A DNA stretch of 64,000 bases from Teratosphaeria epicoccoides (GCA_021401465.1 JADDMT010000039.1:1-64000); one strand, 5' to 3'; counted from the first letter of the stretch, positions 30,322 through 41,420 are shown. The notes: generated by a model from the sequence alone, not told the origin. Program-made: numbers and translations.

Positions 30322-30990
30322 ATGTCAGACCCTGACATGGATTTGTCGGCGGTGCAAAAGTTCATCGCAGCAAACAGTCATCCCAAAGAATTCAGCCACG
30401 AGCCGAATCTGCACCATCTAGCCCTCCAGATCGCGCACAATTTACGCTTCCAGCACGACTGGGCTGAAATCCGCCTTCACTACCATCTACACGGCGGGCC
30501 TGAAAGCACCGGAAACTTCAGACCGGTCATCTCAGGTCTACCGCCCAAAAGGTTATACGTGCATCCGGATGAGCAGATCGAATTGCTTCAGAGGCAGCGC
30601 GATGCCGGTAAAGCTGGATGGCCCGACATGGTGACGGAAAGAGAGTGGGTGTTGCCAAGCCACCTGCGGGAAACATGGACTTTGCGCCGCTTTGCAGAAA
30701 TTTTCGATCGGCTGTCGACAATCCCTCCTGGTCTAACTGGTGGGCCACCAATGCTTGATGCCGAGCGTTTGCGATGGAGTTCGCAGCCAGAAACGCCAGG
30801 CGCTGGGAGCGGGAGCACGTCGCAAGGCAGTATTTCGAGTGGTGCTGCACCGAGCGTTGGACAGGGCGGCGAGCAGAATGCGTGGCGTCTCAACCAGCCG
30901 AAGAGAATGGTGCTTGGGACGTTGGACGATGACAGTACTGTTGTTTATTACATCGTACACGATGGTATCGTGAAGCCAAGGCAGAATTGA
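30322..30990 (+). CDS. tRNA-splicing endonuclease subunit Sen15
   Basis: 222 residues from the ATG at 30322 (MSDPDMDLSAVQKF). An upstream in-frame ATG at 30244 would add 26 unlike residues. The Sen15 fold is evident: HLALQIAHNLRFQHDW at the start, RLYVHPDEQIELL in the middle, EREWVLPSHLRETWTLRRFAE, and the C-terminal strand block PKRMVLGTLDDDSTVVYYIVH. A low-complexity Gly/Ser insert lies before the last block. Sen15 is a structural, non-catalytic subunit that pairs with Sen34 in the heterotetramer that cuts tRNA introns. No intron. Confidence 0.85.
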   Translation: MSDPDMDLSAVQKFIAANSHPKEFSHEPNLHHLALQIAHNLRFQHDWAEIRLHYHLHGGPESTGNFRPVISGLPPKRLYVHPDEQIELLQRQRDAGKAGWPDMVTEREWVLPSHLRETWTLRRFAEIFDRLSTIPPGLTGGPPMLDAERLRWSSQPETPGAGSGSTSQGSISSGAAPSVGQGGEQNAWRLNQPKRMVLGTLDDDSTVVYYIVHDGIVKPRQN

Positions 30991-33900
30991 GCCGCAGACA
31001 CAAGTGGGCTTTGCCTTGTGTGTACACGGGAGGGATCAGAGCAGGACGAAAGACGAACGAGCGAACTTTGCCGTGGATGAAGAGACTGCGCATTGCGTGG
31101 AGTGGTCGCAGAAAGCGTGCGAATCAGTATCTTAGGTTCCCAGCGGCGGTGGATAATCGAGATAGAGATGACTGTCAGTGATGAGAAATGCATATTTCTT
31201 CAGCGTAGTATGTGCTCGGTCATGTATGCAAGGAGCTCAACGTTTTTCAAATATAAGATCAAGGCGTCCTCGATAACACTTTTGCTATGTCTGTCACTCT
31301 GCTTTCAACCGATCGACCACTCGTTCAGCAGGCGCAACTGCAGATCCGTGTTCGAGTGAGGAAGGCGCGCACAAGCCATTTGTCACTCGCCTCGCTTGAC
31401 CCGTCGAAAGCTACTTCACACGTCCGATCAGATGAGGTTTGGAGCAACGCTGGCAATCGCTCGCATTGTCATACTCTGGAATTGACATACTGCCTGATCG
31501 GGAGGCTTATGATGACCTCGTACTTTTGTAGTCCTGGTTGAGCTGCACATACTCGCAAACCCTTGTGTATTCAGCTTCCCGCAGCTTGCCATGGGACTTT
31601 CCTGGACTCAGTGGATATCATTGATGTTATTAGTGACAACACGCGTGTTGACGCCTGCAGTCACACCTCGTTCACGAGTGACGCCGATGAAGTGAGGTCT
31701 GGATAGTGATATGGGCCTGCCGCATAAGTGGGGCGGTCTATGCCGGGTTGTTCTCTGTCAGTGCAACCAGCCAATGAACTGGTTGATTCGACTGATGAAG
31801 GCTACCAAGACCTCTGAGTTGATCTGTCACTGCTTTGCAATCACCGGTCAGTCAAGAGCACCAATCGTCGACCACAACCGGCATCTTGATACAACCCAAG
31901 CGCATCGATCAATTCATCTGTTGGTCGACTGCCTGCACTACTGCTTGTGCGATGACGGGTGCGACAGCGCTGCCAGATGCCGGGAAATGTCGTTCGAGGC
32001 TGGTGCGGCACCGCTAGGTCGGGTTTTTCATGGCGTGCCAGCTGCTTCCCGATGGGAACAATCACATGGCATACTTCCCGGTTACGGGGAGGCGGACACG
32101 CAGCCCGAGAACACTTGGTGGAAGGACGCCACAGTCCCGCCCTCAGTCTTTCAAGACCTGAGCGACCATTACTTATGCAGCTCCGTCTTGCAACCTCTGG
32201 AAATTCTTTGTCAATCCTGCTATCTGCAAGAGGTTCCGCGCTCCGGCACTGACACCATTTTTTCGTGCCGACTCTCGATGCAGAAAGGCTGAATTGCAGC
32301 GTCTCTAGCCTTCAGCCAGTCCACGATCGATCGAAACCGGTGTAGGTGTTTTCTCAGCCGTTCAGAAACATTGAGGGCCTTGAATAGCAACTTCTGGGAG
32401 ATACTGTCGCTGGGCGGACCAAGCACCTTTGGCTGCTCTTGCAATCCTTGATCTGGATCACAAGGCGGTTGAGCAGCCTGGTGGCAACATTCTCGGCAGA
32501 GTCGAGACTGTAAAGGGGATAAGAAGAAGAATGTGGTGTATAGCAAAAGATCTCCGACAATCCCGGTGCTACGAAGAACGATGTTCTCTCCGGCGTGGAC
32601 CGTCTTTGGACGCCAGCATTTGGACAGCATTTGGACACTGAGCGTGAGCGGTTGCCATAACCGACGCTGCTCCTGGTGCTAGGGTATACACACTACTGTT
32701 GGCTGCTGTGACCGTGCTCAGGACAGGCTTTGTTGGAGTCGGAAGGTGACTGTAGAAAGGCCATGGGCGTAATATAGCGATTATTGAAGTCAGCGGCTTG
32801 AGCGAGGGCCTGCTTGGCCCGATTCAGCGTATCCAAGTAGAGCACTCAGAGGCCCAAGGTGAGAGCCTTGGATGAGGATATCGAAGCTGGACAATCTGAT
32901 CTGGTCATGCTTCAAGATGCACAAAAGATCCAGAAAGATACGGTCATTGAACAGTCACTCGACGGTTTGACTGGGTGACTGTTAGGGTCAACTGGTGATG
33001 CAATCACCGAAAAATTTGAGCACTCCCGTGCGATCGCCCAACCGAGCGTGTCATCAACCAGACAGCCGTCTTATGGAGCTGGCCTGAGAGCTGCTCTGAC
33101 GCAACGACGCAAATTTTTGAAGCCGGTCACTACCGCTCATTCGAGGGTGACCAAAAGCAGCATTTCTGTCTTCGATGATATGGTCATCAAGGACCACAAG
33201 ATTGGTCACGCCCCTGAAGGTGTCCTCATATACGGCTTCGTCCTCAACAGACTCCCCTGTCATGCGAGCTCACGTCCCATTTCGATACCTGTGTATGGGT
33301 CGCGTTGCTTTGCCTGAACCCAACGAGCCCTTGAAAAGAATCTTGCGATATCGTGGTTTGTGCTTCTCTTTGCTCAGCGGATGACGCATATCTCCCGTGT
33401 CAAGACCTGACCGTGGAGGCGAAAGCGCCTCGTGGAGGGCATGTCGATCAAGGCCTGGGTCGCGACAAGACCTGTGAATCGATCTAGGCCCGTTCTTCAT
33501 GTAGAGGCGAGCGCCAAATGGGCAATCGGCCTTGAACAATCTGGACGGGCAGTCATTCTTGAGGTTCACTGGTGTCAGCGGTGACGATCAGCCTGCCCTC
33601 TCGTTTGTGCCTCTTATGTTCCTTCACTTAGTGCCTGCTCTTTCGCTTGAGCAAAGACAAGGATTGCTAAGTCAGTAGCTCCATCACCATTTGACCATCC
33701 CACGTTGCTTTCGGCGCCGAGAAGAATGCAAAATTCCTTGGGAAGCGGAGTGCTGTAGGCGTTGACAGCGGACCTGAGAATCGGCTCTATCCACACCTTG
33801 CCTGAAATCCTCTCTTTCCTGAGATTGGATCTTTCTTGAGTCATCAGGGCAACAAGCGCCTTACGATTCCCCGACCACCACCGTATCGAGCGTCTATGGT

Positions 33901-34241
33901 TGCTTAGAGAGATCTGCTACGTCATTGCAATGCAAGCCAGGCTTCGTCTATACATGTACCTGAGGCTGGCGGAGCATGCATCGCTAGGCTGGTTGGGCAG
34001 TCAAAAGCATAGCTGCACGCTGGGCGACATGACATGACTGAAGAGACGGGATTTACATCTGCGGTAGACGCAAGCGAAGGTGCACTTGTACTTCGCGGGC
34101 GCATGTGATCTGGCTACGCGACTTCGGAATCATTACGATGGTGCACGTTGGATGGATATTGGATATTGGACCATTGGGCGCTAGGTTTCATCACGTGGCG
34201 AAAGACTGTCTATGTCGAAAATGCCGATCATGCGGATATTT
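30991..34241. other. 3.2-kb eroded or intergenic stretch
   Basis: No intact gene. Frames such as 31711-32292 (193 codons) have odd composition and no recognisable motif. Around 32860-32990 and 33048-33317 on the plus strand, short protein-like pieces (DEDIEAGQSDLVMLQDAQK; KSSISVFDDMVIKDHKIG) lie in different phases and end in stops. This looks like remnants of a decayed gene whose family I cannot name. Confidence 0.4.
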
Positions 34242-35381
34242 CTATGCTGTCAACATAACGCCGGCTAGGTGTCGGTTCGCCAGAGGCCTGTCCTGCCGCG
34301 GAGGATTAGACACAAGCCTCAACGCCTCGATGGCCCCTGCGTAATCAGTATATACCACCTGGAGCGGCAGTGATAATGTCATGACAGACCTCCGTATCTC
34401 CGGGAAGGATACTGCGATGTCCACCGCATGCCGCCTTGATACCAGTCGCGTGAAGAAGGTTGAGGTCAGAAGCTGCCCCTTGAATGCGAACAAACGGATA
34501 GGTAACGTGGCTAAGAATGTCCGGCTCTTGTTATTCGGGGTCCGATCCAGGGCTGCCCAATTGCTGATAGGCATAGTGTAGGTCTGCTTGTTTGAAGTCG
34601 CATTTTGGATGTCGGCGCTTGGCGAGCCGCGAGCATCATCTAGCGTCGGCACCCATTTGCCATGCCAGTACGGCGTTACGAAGGTTCTGGTGACTAATGT
34701 CGTCTTGACCTTACAGTGCTTAGGCAAGTCATCGGCGTGTCGACCCTCGAGCTTGAACATCAGGTTCACTTTAGTTGACCCTCTACTATCAGTCGCCCGG
34801 ATAGTAAGCGGCTCAGGTTCCTCGCTCTGCACCTCCAGCTTAGTCGAGAGGCATCTGCTCATGGGGTTCATTGATCGTGTCTCCCGGGAGCTGGAAGTAA
34901 TGTACTCATCCGGGAAATCGCAGCTTGAGACTGGTGGCTGAGGCGGCGAAATCGGGATGAAATTGAACTTTCGGGAAGCGGATGCGATGCGGCGTTTCTC
35001 AGCGCTGAGGACCGCCGAGATGCTGTATGTGACCTGAAAGCTTTCGTCGCCACTCACCGAGAACCCTGGAAGCTTCCACCGACTGTCTGTGGGCTCGTGT
35101 GTAGATGATGGCGGCAGAACGGGAGAAGTCAGCATTCTGCTAAGCACATCTTCTGGAAGGACGCTGCCATCTTCGAAGTCTGCCATACAAAAGCTGAACG
35201 GAATGTCAAATTCCGTGCTCGTGCCACGTATAGGCCAGTAACATGTACAGCACCTGTCTGCAGAAGAGTGTTGCGATATGATCAGCTTCCACCAGAATTT
35301 GATGGTGACGCTCTGGTGTGAGAAGTGGTGATCGCAGTACAAGTCACGCCACGACTCCCGCGGATCCCTGTTGTCGATCAC
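34242..35381 (-). CDS. arrestin-like protein, 5' end unresolved
   Basis: About 379 open codons. TEFDIPFSF and, later, LPPSSTHEP then FQVTYSISAVL and KFNFIPISPPQPP follow the order of the fungal arrestin-N fold (sandwich strands, then the P-x-x-P-rich interdomain link). The second half matches an arrestin-C-like strand pattern (TLVTRTFVTPYW, IAVSFPEIRR). Such proteins are adaptors, often for Rsp5-type ubiquitin ligases, though no PPxY motif is visible here. The frame begins with GTG directly after a TGA, so there is no ATG. A first exon ending near 35425 (MSASRCQVQKFY, GTAAGT donor) is possible, but its phase does not join cleanly. Either a short first exon was missed or the 5' end is damaged. 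Confidence 0.55.
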   Translation of the reverse strand: MIDNRDPRESWRDLYCDHHFSHQSVTIKFWWKLIISQHSSADRCCTCYWPIRGTSTEFDIPFSFCMADFEDGSVLPEDVLSRMLTSPVLPPSSTHEPTDSRWKLPGFSVSGDESFQVTYSISAVLSAEKRRIASASRKFNFIPISPPQPPVSSCDFPDEYITSSSRETRSMNPMSRCLSTKLEVQSEEPEPLTIRATDSRGSTKVNLMFKLEGRHADDLPKHCKVKTTLVTRTFVTPYWHGKWVPTLDDARGSPSADIQNATSNKQTYTMPISNWAALDRTPNNKSRTFLATLPIRLFAFKGQLLTSTFFTRLVSRRHAVDIAVSFPEIRRSVMTLSLPLQVVYTDYAGAIEALRLVSNPPRQDRPLANRHLAGVMLTA

Positions 35382-36249
35382 TCAGGGATTGGCCTTTACC
35401 GAGGCATTCAGGCATGACACTTACATAGAATTTCTGGACTTGACAGCGAGACGCACTCATCAGCAACTTCTTCTGCTTAGTTGGGGAGCGCACAGGTCCT
35501 TTACGCCGGTATGACGGCTTAGCCCAGAATCTCAACGGCTTGCAGAGAGCGAGGTGGCTTCATACATGTACGAAAGCAGGATAGACACCTTTATCTTCAC
35601 TAGTCATCATTAGTGGAATTATTGGAACATTGTCGCGCATGAGGGCATCAAATACCAAGCGGAGGTGTATACATGACTTGACGGCATTTTGCGCACATTT
35701 CTGACCTCAAAATGTTTTCGGTGGTAACGCGAGCAGCGTGGGAGTCGTAGGTCCGTTGGTCCTACCTGGCACGTTCTCTGATTCTCTGATCATATTTTGC
35801 TCTGTGACAGACCGATCTGCTCTGACATTGCCGATCACATCCGGAAATGGCTGCTGCTGATAGCAGCCGTGTTCGCGTAGCTACCCCAGCCGCACATGCC
35901 AAATACATGTACGTCAGTTCGCAATCCTTCCTTCTCGTCTCGTTCAACCCCCTGCGCTTGCAAGCAGAGGAGGAAAGACTGCTCTACTCTTCTTGCGCGA
36001 ACCAGCTTTGCAGATAGATGGTGCAAGTACTCATATCGAATATGTCTGTATTTTCGGACGAAGAACTTGACCATGGGTCGGATCAGGGATCACTCCATTC
36101 GACCTCTTCTGCGGATGGGTACCTCGGCCCGAGAGAGCAGTGACGGAGGCACGTCTGATGACGACTCTGTCAAGCTTACCGACACCGATGACGGTCTTCC
36201 TGACCTTGACTCCGATTGCAGCAATGGTACGCTGCACGTCCATGCTTGA
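35382..36249. other. no intact gene
   Basis: Between the arrestin-like frame and the broken gene at 36250. A plus-strand piece at 36073-36248 (GTSARESSDGGTSDDDS) could be the eroded N-terminal part of the pseudogene that follows. Confidence 0.35.
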
Positions 36250-37116
36250 TCGTCCTCGAATTGTGTCTATAATCACTATGGCAGATCTGAGTCTTTGAGC
36301 TACGCAGACGCTACTGATTTCTCGTTCTCCAACATGATTAAAGTTTCCAAAAAGGCTGAAGGCAGTGTTAATGGTACGCTTTAGGTATTACCCGTTCCAC
36401 CAGAACAAGATGTCGATATTAAGGCTTGGATCAACTACGCTTCAATCAAGCCCATCTATGTCACCGACATGAGCCATCACATCAGCGATACTGGATTCGC
36501 TTTGTCACTTGCAAGCTCCGCGACCGCGCCAAAAGGTCGCGTTGACGTGGCCGTTGGATGATGCGTCAAAGTAGAGGTGGATTTACTACAATTCGGCCTC
36601 AAAAGCATGAACTTGGATGTTGATGTCCTAGATGGCTTTGAAATCAGCCCCACAGGGCAAAACCATGGCATACACGGCCAATCCAAAATCTATACACGCC
36701 GAGGTGATGCCAAAGTACCATATTGGTCGTCACGTGAGACCCATGTCGACTCTGGTGCAGGGTCAGCCAGTGGCCGTTTTTCACTTCGTGATGTGCTCAG
36801 CATCCGGAGCATATCTGGATCTATAGATGCTCAAATACACCCTGAAAAGGCTGACAAGGACAAGCCGCTACCGGCAAAGTGCTCCGTAGTCTCAGACTCA
36901 GGAAGCATTTACGTGGACTCGGAGCTTTACGACGTTCCGGAGAGAGAATACAAGACTTACATTCACAGTCGTTCGAGCTATGTGGAGGGCAGTATCATCC
37001 ATGGCACCGAGACGGAAATTACCACGAACTCAGGTTCCATCGACTTGAGTGTACTGCCATACCGCGCGAGAGAGAAGGATGGTTCCATATTTGTGACAGA
37101 CATTGGCGGCTCTTGA
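36250..37116 (+). pseudogene. decayed beta-solenoid (DUF7330/DUF4097-like) fungal protein
   Basis: One reading phase carries a continuous protein-like sequence from about 36250 to 37113 but contains TAG at 36382-36384 and TGA at 36559-36561. Upstream of and between these stops it reads NMIKVSKKAEGSVNG and IKAWINYASIKPIYVTDMS. The third part (from 36562) has the repeated GSI motif: IRSISGSIDAQIHPEK, VVSDSGSIYVDSEL, TTNSGSIDLSVLPY. Repeated SGSI strands are typical of fungal DUF4097-like or adhesin-like solenoid proteins, which often sit behind a membrane helix. Family naming is from pattern memory only. Both stops are single substitutions away from sense codons. No splice pair removes them cleanly. 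Confidence 0.65.
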
Positions 37117-38152
37117 GCTGATCCAAAGCTTTGAAGATGCGATCAAGCTTCCTGTCAAGACCAGTGTTTCTGTTCCACGCAGACAGTGACATTGACCGTT
37201 GACATTTTGCGCCGCATAGGCGTTCGACAGTGCAATTTTGGGTTCAACAAAAGGACAATAGATGTCGAGAGCGTCTACGTATTGGTCAGCGTGAGGAGCA
37301 CAGACGCGGACATGTTGAATAGATCAGTGCTCACGCATGGGTCTCGCCCAGTTCAGCGAAAGCCAAAGTGCCTGCATTTGAGGCCTCGACAGTGGCTTGG
37401 TAACACTATGTCGCCTGCCCTTGAGAGGACTTTGCCATCCTTTAAGGACCATTGGGAGGCGATGACTGGCTCGACTGGACGAAATCTGGGAAAGGGTAGT
37501 AGAAGATTCGTCTGCTGGTCGCGGAGACACGTTGGACATGATTGAGGCTCGGATGGTGCAATTGCGATTGGTCATTGGACACACATGGAGATGGCATTCG
37601 TGCTTTCATGTTGATAGGACAATCAGGCTGCAGTTGCCGCGACCGCAATGCTTGAGCGGTTGACAGGCAGGGCAATGCTCAGAGCACGGCAATGCCCACT
37701 TTGAGCACTATGGAATTCGTGCATTCATCAAAAATCTAGAAGGTCTGCTTTCTTCGCGGGCCCCGTGGTCTTCATGTGTGGCGTGAGGGACGATCCACTC
37801 GCGTGAGCTGTTCTGAGGGGTTTTTAATCTCGGAACCGGTCACTGACCGAATAGAGCAACCCGGACAGATTTGAACCAATGAGTGCGACTGGTAATGAGC
37901 TTTGAACACCTGCTAGGAACACTTTCTCAGACAGCCGGGCAACAACCTCTTGGACACGCGACAGATCACGCAACGCAGCTGCAACCTTGCTGCAAACAGC
38001 ATCCAGACCACCCGGCAGTCCGGAACCTGGGTCAGCTGAATCCTCGGTCGCGAGGCGCTTGCCTGATTGAATCGTTTTATCAGCCCACAGGATCACGCGA
38101 CTATGATCGTGACATAGACGAACACTTATGCGTGTAAATCAATCAAGCTCTC
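37117..38152. other. no gene seen
   Basis: Possible 3' remnants of the pseudogene to about 37560, then nothing supportable before the TATA-like box of the next gene. Confidence 0.4.
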
Positions 38153-38158
38153 TATAAG
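38153..38158 (+). promoter_or_regulatory. TATA-like box
   Basis: TATAAG 77 bp before the ATG at 38230, followed by a short CA repeat and a C/A-rich leader, as in many filamentous fungal promoters. Confidence 0.5.
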
Positions 38159-38229
38159 TACACACACACCCTTCCGAAATAGCCTTCTTTCCACTACATA
38201 TCTACACATCTACAAGCCTCGAAGCTTTG

Positions 38230-38940
38230 ATGGAATTTGTCCCAGTCATCACGCCTAACAGTGGAAAGCTTGAAGACCTCTACCACCAAGCCATGCAACA
38301 ACCAGGAGACCGCGTGGGCCACCGTCGGAGTCGAAGCTTCTCTTCGCCACCAGAAGACCTAGCGAACGTCAGGTCATTCCTGAAGGCCAGCGCACCAGAC
38401 GCCACAAACCCAGTTGATAATCGACCAGAGCTACAACGATGGCCGACGCCTCCAGAGCTTGAATGCGCAATCTTCGATGACGAGCCATTGCGTGCATCGA
38501 TCGGTGTCAGCCGCCATGCTCCTGTCCAATGTATGACGGCCCTCCCAGCATTACCATCACAAGTGAAAACGACGATAAAAGGTGCCGGGTTAGCAGAGCA
38601 ACAGCAAGCTGCTGGCCACGGCGCTTTCCACTTCTCTCGGTTCACCACATCATGGCACGGCATCCATCTTCCACACTTCTCATCCAGACGGAGCTCAAAC
38701 ACTGACTCCGAGAGCGATCTCACGACCGAATCGTCAGTAGACGTTGTTCAGGCGATTCCTGAGGCCTCTTCACGGAGGAAGCGACCTTCGCTTCCCAGGC
38801 TCTTCAGCCGTTCGAGCGACCATGGCCGACCTAAGGCGGACGACGATGTAGCAGTGCCGGCCTCGAAGCCTGCTGGAAGAAAGTTGTCGTTCCGCCTCGA
38901 CATACAAGACCTGCATATGCCGTACTTCCCAGGTCAGTAG
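38230..38940 (+). CDS. unknown Ser/Arg-rich protein, 236 residues
   Basis: The ATG at 38230 follows a TATA-like box and a pyrimidine/CA-rich leader. The protein (MEFVPVITPNSGKLED) is Ser-, Pro- and Arg-rich, largely disordered, with a basic phospho-site-like stretch (HRRSRSFSSPPED). Its C-terminal piece ends KLSFRLDIQDLHMPYFPGQ. The stop directly overlaps a GTCAGTAG context, so splicing into a further exon is conceivable. I do not recognise the family. The short aromatic C-terminal motif could be a docking peptide, which is inference. Confidence 0.5.
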   Translation: MEFVPVITPNSGKLEDLYHQAMQQPGDRVGHRRSRSFSSPPEDLANVRSFLKASAPDATNPVDNRPELQRWPTPPELECAIFDDEPLRASIGVSRHAPVQCMTALPALPSQVKTTIKGAGLAEQQQAAGHGAFHFSRFTTSWHGIHLPHFSSRRSSNTDSESDLTTESSVDVVQAIPEASSRRKRPSLPRLFSRSSDHGRPKADDDVAVPASKPAGRKLSFRLDIQDLHMPYFPGQ

Positions 38941-39429
38941 CATTCACAGAGCTCTCATTGATGGACCTTTGCTGACTTGCTTCCAGGCGCTACTATGCTT
39001 GGCACCTCACGATACTGCTGATGTGTCAATGCCGAATGGCACGCAAGATGTGTACGTGGCGAAATTCTATGATTGCTTGGAGTTAGCGAAGGCGTACGGA
39101 TTGTCAATTGAGCGTGCAGGTAGATGGGCAAGGACATGGTAATACAGGGCCATGCTGCACGGACCAAAAAGAACTTGGACTGGGACCAGACCGGAAGAAG
39201 CCACACGAATGATGCAGATGCGCCATGGAATCAGACCAGAAAAGCATTGGACAGAACGGTAGAACCAGGGCACATGTATAGGAATGGATTTAAGCTTCGA
39301 GCTGTTCGGGCCAAAGGGCCAAAGGTCAACAGTACTCCTCTCAAGCTACCTGCATCGCATGTTCGTGGAATGACACTGCATCAACAAAGACCTGCACTCT
39401 CCCAACTGCTATCAACGGTATCGCAAGCC

Positions 39430-39805
39430 ATGGCGGAAGAAGTGGTTTTAATTCAACTTCACAACCCAAAGGACCACGACGCAGCGGTGGCCAAGGCCGA
39501 CGCTGGTATACCGACAGTCATCTACGTCTGCAACAGCGTGACACCAGCCTGCAAATCGTTTACACCCCGATATAAGGACTTGGCCGCAAAATTCCGTCAG
39601 GATGGAGTCGCTTTCTACCAACTGGACTTCAACAACGAAACAAGCATGATGTTCAAGTTCGCCCCAAACCAATTGCCTGTTGTAGTTTATGATGGTGGGT
39701 GGAAGGTGGTGCCGCACAGTGACGGCAGCGAACTACGGAGAGCTGGAAAGTGGCATTGAGGAGTTGATCGGGAAGGCGAATGCCAGTAAGATCGACAGCA
39801 GTTGA
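39430..39805 (+). CDS. thioredoxin-fold protein, last part in another phase
   Basis: Starts at MAEEVVLIQLHNPKDHDAAV. The thioredoxin order of strand, active-site loop, helix, strand is clear: TVIYVCNSVTPACKSFTPRY, LAAKFRQDGVAFYQLDFN, then the cis-Pro strand APNQLPVVVYDGG. The active-site CGPC is replaced by TPAC, leaving only the second Cys. The frame then runs into a short unlike tail ending at 39759. The natural C-terminal helix (NYGELESGIEELIGKA, stop at 39803-39805) lies in the next phase. A 34-nt gap with GTGGGT at one end and GGCAG at the other would join them as a very short intron. A one-base insertion explains it equally well. An in-frame extension upstream to 39124 is not protein-like. 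Confidence 0.6.
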
Positions 39806-40079
39806 TCGGGCAGCGCCTCTCCTGTGTATGGTTGGATTGCTAGGTGCTCATGAAACTTAATCAAACTGGAGTTGTATTTCACCAATTGGACTTAATCGGG
39901 GGAGGTTATTGTAGCTGACAAGATACAAATCTATATCATGAAGGGCGGCAGGTAAACTGTGAGCACGGACCACATTAATGACAACCTCCATGATGATGCG
40001 AATTCGTCCAACCTTCTTCATGCTTGCATCTTCTTCAGTCATCCCTCCGATCAACGGTACAGATACTTAGTGCTCACTC
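39806..40079. other. intergenic
   Basis: AT-rich, contains the promoter of the AIM18-type gene. No distinct element. Confidence 0.4.
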
Positions 40080-41420
40080 ATGGCTGCCCCACCACGACAG
40101 GCAATGCGCCTGTTGTCACCACGGATCCAATGCCTGCATGCAAAGCCGTGGCCGGCACTCCGTCAACTCCGCCATGCATCGAGCAGGTACAGCAATCCTG
40201 CGAAGCGAACTGCCACTACGGCTGCAGCGCAATCGTCGTTGTTCGTCGGCTCGAGTAATGTCGCTGAGTCTGCGCAAGCCGCTGGTGTCCCGCTCATTGC
40301 ACGTGTCGACCGTAAAGCATGGGAAGAGAAGCAGGAATATCACAGGCAGCGGATGCGTTTTGCTGGTATGGGCATTGTATTGAGTTTTGGTGCGGTAGTC
40401 ATGATCATATGGAATTTGGACCTGGATGCAATGGGCCAGCCAGAGCAGAAGAAGCGAGGACCTCAGTTAGATGCTTCAAGGGAGGCGAATGCACGCTTCC
40501 AGGGCAAAGAGGTACACATTGTGGGCGCAGGAGAGGACAAGAGGATTGTCGCGCAAGGCGGAGGCGAGGAGATCCTGCTAGTTGAGACAGGAACAAGCAG
40601 TGTACCGCATTTCCCAAGGACAATTTACCTTCCGGTCAGTTCAGATTCGCCTGCCGATGCGGCGGCACCTGGCGACATTCTTGCCGTGCAGCCCAATGCT
40701 GCACAGAACCCGGGCAACGCTACCAATCAGGAGGAGTACACGCTTGTGGGCTTGGGTATCAGAACAGTGATGTGGATACAGGTCTATGTGGTGGGCATGT
40801 ACATTAGGACGCAGGACATTGCCACATTACAGGAGAAGCTCATCCACTTGGTCAACCCATCAGCTTCCACACTCATTCCGTCAGAAAAAGAAGGTCTGAG
40901 GCAACGGCTCCTGGACGCGGAGCAAAGTCGACAGGTCTGGGGCGAACTTTTGCAAGTACCTGGTATCAAGACCGCTTTCCGCATTTCTCCCACCCGCGGT
41001 ACCGACTTCGGCCACTTACGCGATGGCTTTGTGAACGGCATCAACGCTCGCAAGGCTGAGGCACGCAAGACCGTTGCACCTGGTCAAGAAACCGAGTTCG
41101 ACTCTGAAGATTTTGGCATGGCTGTGCAGAACCTCAAGAGCATCTTTGCAGGTGGCAAAGCGCCGAAAGGCTCCGTTCTCATTTTGCATAGGAACGAGAA
41201 GGGTGCATTGGATGTGCTTTACCAACCCAAACCGGAGAGCAAAGACCAGCAGGTTGAACATCTGGGAACGGTGCCGGATCAGAGGATCTCCAAACTCATC
41301 TGGCTGGGTTACCTGGCAGGTGACAAGGTCAGCTCGAAGGCAGCCAGAGATGGTGTTGTCGAGGGCTGTATCACCTTCGCCAGCCGGCCTGTTGGTTCTG
41401 TGGAGACAATGGTCACGTAA
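40080..41420 (+). CDS. AIM18/AIM46-type mitochondrial chalcone-isomerase-fold protein
   Basis: Single exon, 446 residues. The N-terminal 45 residues are Arg/Ala/Ser-rich without acids (mitochondrial presequence). A membrane helix lies at about 93-112 (FAGMGIVLSFGAVVMIIW). After an extended linker, TIYLP is followed by EEYTLVGLGIRTVMWIQVYVVGMYI, the first strands of the chalcone-isomerase fold. The rest has FRISPTRGTDFGHLRDGFV, LKSIFAGGKAPKGS and WLGYLAGDKVSSKAARDG. Yeast Aim18 and Aim46 share this layout: inner-membrane proteins facing the intermembrane space, heme-binding in vitro, physiological role unclear. The two yeast paralogues correspond to one gene in most moulds. Start by first ATG. 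Confidence 0.85.
   Translation: MAAPPRQAMRLLSPRIQCLHAKPWPALRQLRHASSRYSNPAKRTATTAAAQSSLFVGSSNVAESAQAAGVPLIARVDRKAWEEKQEYHRQRMRFAGMGIVLSFGAVVMIIWNLDLDAMGQPEQKKRGPQLDASREANARFQGKEVHIVGAGEDKRIVAQGGGEEILLVETGTSSVPHFPRTIYLPVSSDSPADAAAPGDILAVQPNAAQNPGNATNQEEYTLVGLGIRTVMWIQVYVVGMYIRTQDIATLQEKLIHLVNPSASTLIPSEKEGLRQRLLDAEQSRQVWGELLQVPGIKTAFRISPTRGTDFGHLRDGFVNGINARKAEARKTVAPGQETEFDSEDFGMAVQNLKSIFAGGKAPKGSVLILHRNEKGALDVLYQPKPESKDQQVEHLGTVPDQRISKLIWLGYLAGDKVSSKAARDGVVEGCITFASRPVGSVETMVT

Noticed and set aside
31711..32292. 193-codon plus-strand frame
   Set aside because: Composition rich in Cys, His and Trp without pattern, no start context and no domain.
34105..34344. plus-strand frame opposite the arrestin-like gene
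   Set aside because: Antisense shadow with no features.
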